Part shown: piece after piece, positions 62,809 through 64,000 of the stretch
Layout of the letters: every line of letters starts with the position of its first letter
How positions within the stretch are numbered: the first letter of the stretch is position 1
Origin: JAUIAI01 sp041396685
GTDB taxonomy: Bacteria; Pseudomonadota; Gammaproteobacteria; Burkholderiales; Burkholderiaceae_E
DNA: 64,000 nucleotides
Assembly (NCBI GenBank): GCA_041396685.1
Contig: JAWKYD010000004.1
Span: 186,001-250,000 of the forward strand
Reading direction: 5' to 3'
Made by a program: the position numbers and the translations under genes
The notes under the pieces: model-generated
What the model saw: the letters and a program-made list of their open reading frames with translations, nothing else
Databases searched by the model: none
Told to the model about the DNA's origin: nothing

Positions 62809-64000
62809 TAGAAACCCATCTGCTCCCGGTACCAGGAATAGAAGGCTCGGATCATGACCTCCGTGACCATGTAGTTGGCGGGCTCGAGGCTCTTGCCACC
62901 CATCTCGAGCACACCCTCGGATTCGGGATAACCGGCGGCGCCCAACTGCACCTGCTTGAGCATCTCGCTGTCGTCCATGGACACCAGCCCCGCCGGCCCG
63001 AGCAGATTGGCGTGCTTCAGGCGCAGCCGCTGCATCTCCTCGTCGTCGTCCGCGAAGCCATAGTGCGTGAAGACCAGCTCGTGCTCGCCGGGGCTGCGCG
63101 GAATCACATGACGCATCTTCAGCGTGTTGGCCTGGACACCGAAAATCGCCGACGGGAAGATCGATGCACCTCCGACGCGGCCACCGGAGAATTCGCGCCG
63201 CGGCGTGACGGTCTCCATGTCCAGCAGTTGGAAGTCGCCACGAAAGCGCGACATCTCGGGCGTCGCCTCGGTCACGCGCTTGCCCATGTTGCGCGACACC
63301 ATCACGCTGTGCTTGCCACCACCGATGGGGATGCACTCGCCGCCGGAATCCGCCCGCCACAGGCCGAAAGTGATGTAGAACGTGTGCAGCAGCGTGGCGT
63401 GATACGGATCCTTCAGATTCTCGATGTATGTCTTCCAGTTCGAGGGAATCAGCTGGCGGGTGTAACCGAGCAGCCTCAGCTGCCGGTCGGCCGGAAAGAC
63501 GTGGTCGACCTCGGCCAGCACCTCGGGGCCGCAGTATTCCTCGAAGCTCGGCGTATCAGGCGAGAAAGTCGCCCACACCGAGCCGCCCCGACGCGTCACG
63601 CGCAGCTTCTTCAGACCATGCTTGGACATGTCGAAGTCGGCGGGCATGCCGCCCTCGCCGCCCGTACCCCGCTTGAACGGCAGACCCTGCAGCTTGCCGT
63701 CGAGGCTGAAGTTCCACTGATGGTAGGGGCAGGTGAAGTCCTTGACCTTGCCGGTGTTCTGCCAGCAGATCTGGGCCTGGCGATGCGCGCAGCGGTTCTC
63801 GAAGACATTGATGTCGCCATCCTTGTTTCGAACCACCACGACCGGCCGCGTGCCGATCCACTGCCGCTTGAAGCAGCCGGGCTCGGGCACCTCGCACTCG
63901 AGGGCAACGTAATTCCAGGTGTCGCCGTGGAAAAAGAGTTCCATCTCCCGGGCGAAGACCTCGGGATCGGTATAGACCCAGCTCGGTACCCGCGTATGGC
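62808..64000 (-). CDS. Rieske oxygenase alpha subunit 4 (NagG-like), start beyond window edge
   Basis: The C-terminal 397 residues or so are present; the N-terminus lies beyond base 64000, since in-frame sequence (TRVPSWVYTDPEVFAREMELFF) continues to the edge. The Rieske motif is ENRCAHRQAQICWQNTGK with FTCPYHQWNF, and the iron site NLKDPYHATLLHTF. It is closest to alpha subunit 1 (both have CAHRQA, KVKDFTCPYHQWN, FKRG and SRFRG segments). It lies upstream of the bicupin 2 cassette, so the transcription unit may start further out. Confidence 0.88.
   Translation of the reverse strand, partial: HTRVPSWVYTDPEVFAREMELFFHGDTWNYVALECEVPEPGCFKRQWIGTRPVVVVRNKDGDINVFENRCAHRQAQICWQNTGKVKDFTCPYHQWNFSLDGKLQGLPFKRGTGGEGGMPADFDMSKHGLKKLRVTRRGGSVWATFSPDTPSFEEYCGPEVLAEVDHVFPADRQLRLLGYTRQLIPSNWKTYIENLKDPYHATLLHTFYITFGLWRADSGGECIPIGGGKHSVMVSRNMGKRVTEATPEMSRFRGDFQLLDMETVTPRREFSGGRVGGASIFPSAIFGVQANTLKMRHVIPRSPGEHELVFTHYGFADDDEEMQRLRLKHANLLGPAGLVSMDDSEMLKQVQLGAAGYPESEGVLEMGGKSLEPANYMVTEVMIRAFYSWYREQMGF

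Noticed and set aside
48860..63440. Near-identical DNA stretches around the iron-site motif in the four oxygenase alpha genes
   Set aside because: Explained by conserved protein sequence (NLKDPYHATLLH) in paralogues; not an insertion element or separate repeat.
1..64000. tRNA, rRNA, phage, transposon and integron features
   Set aside because: No cloverleaf, rRNA segment, transposase, integrase or terminal inverted repeat was recognised by reading; a covariance-model search was not possible here.

Overview
The window comes from a high-GC proteobacterium with densely packed genes on both strands, GGAG-type ribosome binding sites and many ATGA/TGATG overlaps. The gene families (Liv-type ABC importers, ProVWX, NagG-like Rieske oxygenases, NahE/NahD, DUF1800/DUF1501, many LysR regulators) fit a soil or sediment beta- or gammaproteobacterium that degrades aromatics. 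I cannot name a genus from the sequence. No rRNA, tRNA, transposase, integrase or CRISPR array was seen.

Region 1 (about 0.1-18.5 kb) is an unusual accessory block. It has a TIM-barrel domain fused to a degenerate sigma-54-type AAA and Fis domain, a second TIM-barrel-like protein, an alpha/beta hydrolase, an amidohydrolase and a complete Liv-type ABC importer. The last ATPase of the importer is fused to a UPF0261/Tm-1-like domain and is followed at once by a stand-alone TIM-barrel (PEP-hydrolase family) gene. A flotillin with a very long coiled coil, two SRPBCC proteins (one fused to a quinone-oxidoreductase domain) and a second, truncated amidohydrolase come next. From 4.7 to 9.56 kb nearly every gene carries single-base frame changes, and three more lie in the flotillin gene at 14.3-14.5 kb. 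The rest of the window reads cleanly.

Region 2 (18.6-30.6 kb): a tight four-gene minus-strand operon (GST-like, alpha/beta hydrolase, Tat-exported unknown, DAO-type flavoprotein), then a ProVWX betaine-type importer with a DUF3726-like protein, a large unknown protein, an M19 dipeptidase-like protein and a divergent LysR regulator.

Region 3 (30.6-40.7 kb) is a salicylate-centred catabolic block. It holds a SABATH-type carboxyl methyltransferase, a NahR-like LysR, NahE-type hydratase-aldolase and NahD-type isomerase (naphthalene-type side-chain steps ending in salicylaldehyde), RidA, a hemerythrin, and a divergent LysR facing a likely operon of FAD monooxygenase (salicylyl-CoA 5-hydroxylase type), gentisate 1,2-dioxygenase and aryl-AMP/CoA ligase.

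Region 4 (40.8-48.3 kb): a DUF1800/DUF1501 exported pair, a second DsbA/NahD-like protein, an acyl-CoA ligase, a DMT-type permease and an unknown membrane protein.

Region 5 (48.3-64 kb): four paralogous Rieske oxygenase alpha subunits of the salicylate 5-hydroxylase (NagG) type, three small beta subunits and two bicupins, with TetR and LysR regulators, an SDR, a SnoaL-like protein, an ornithine-cyclodeaminase-like protein, a fumarylacetoacetate-hydrolase-family protein and an acyl-CoA dehydrogenase. The last alpha subunit runs off the window edge. No ferredoxin or reductase for these oxygenases lies in the window. Together, regions 3-5 look like a broad aromatic-acid funnel through salicylate and gentisate, with duplicated oxygenase cassettes that probably have different substrates.
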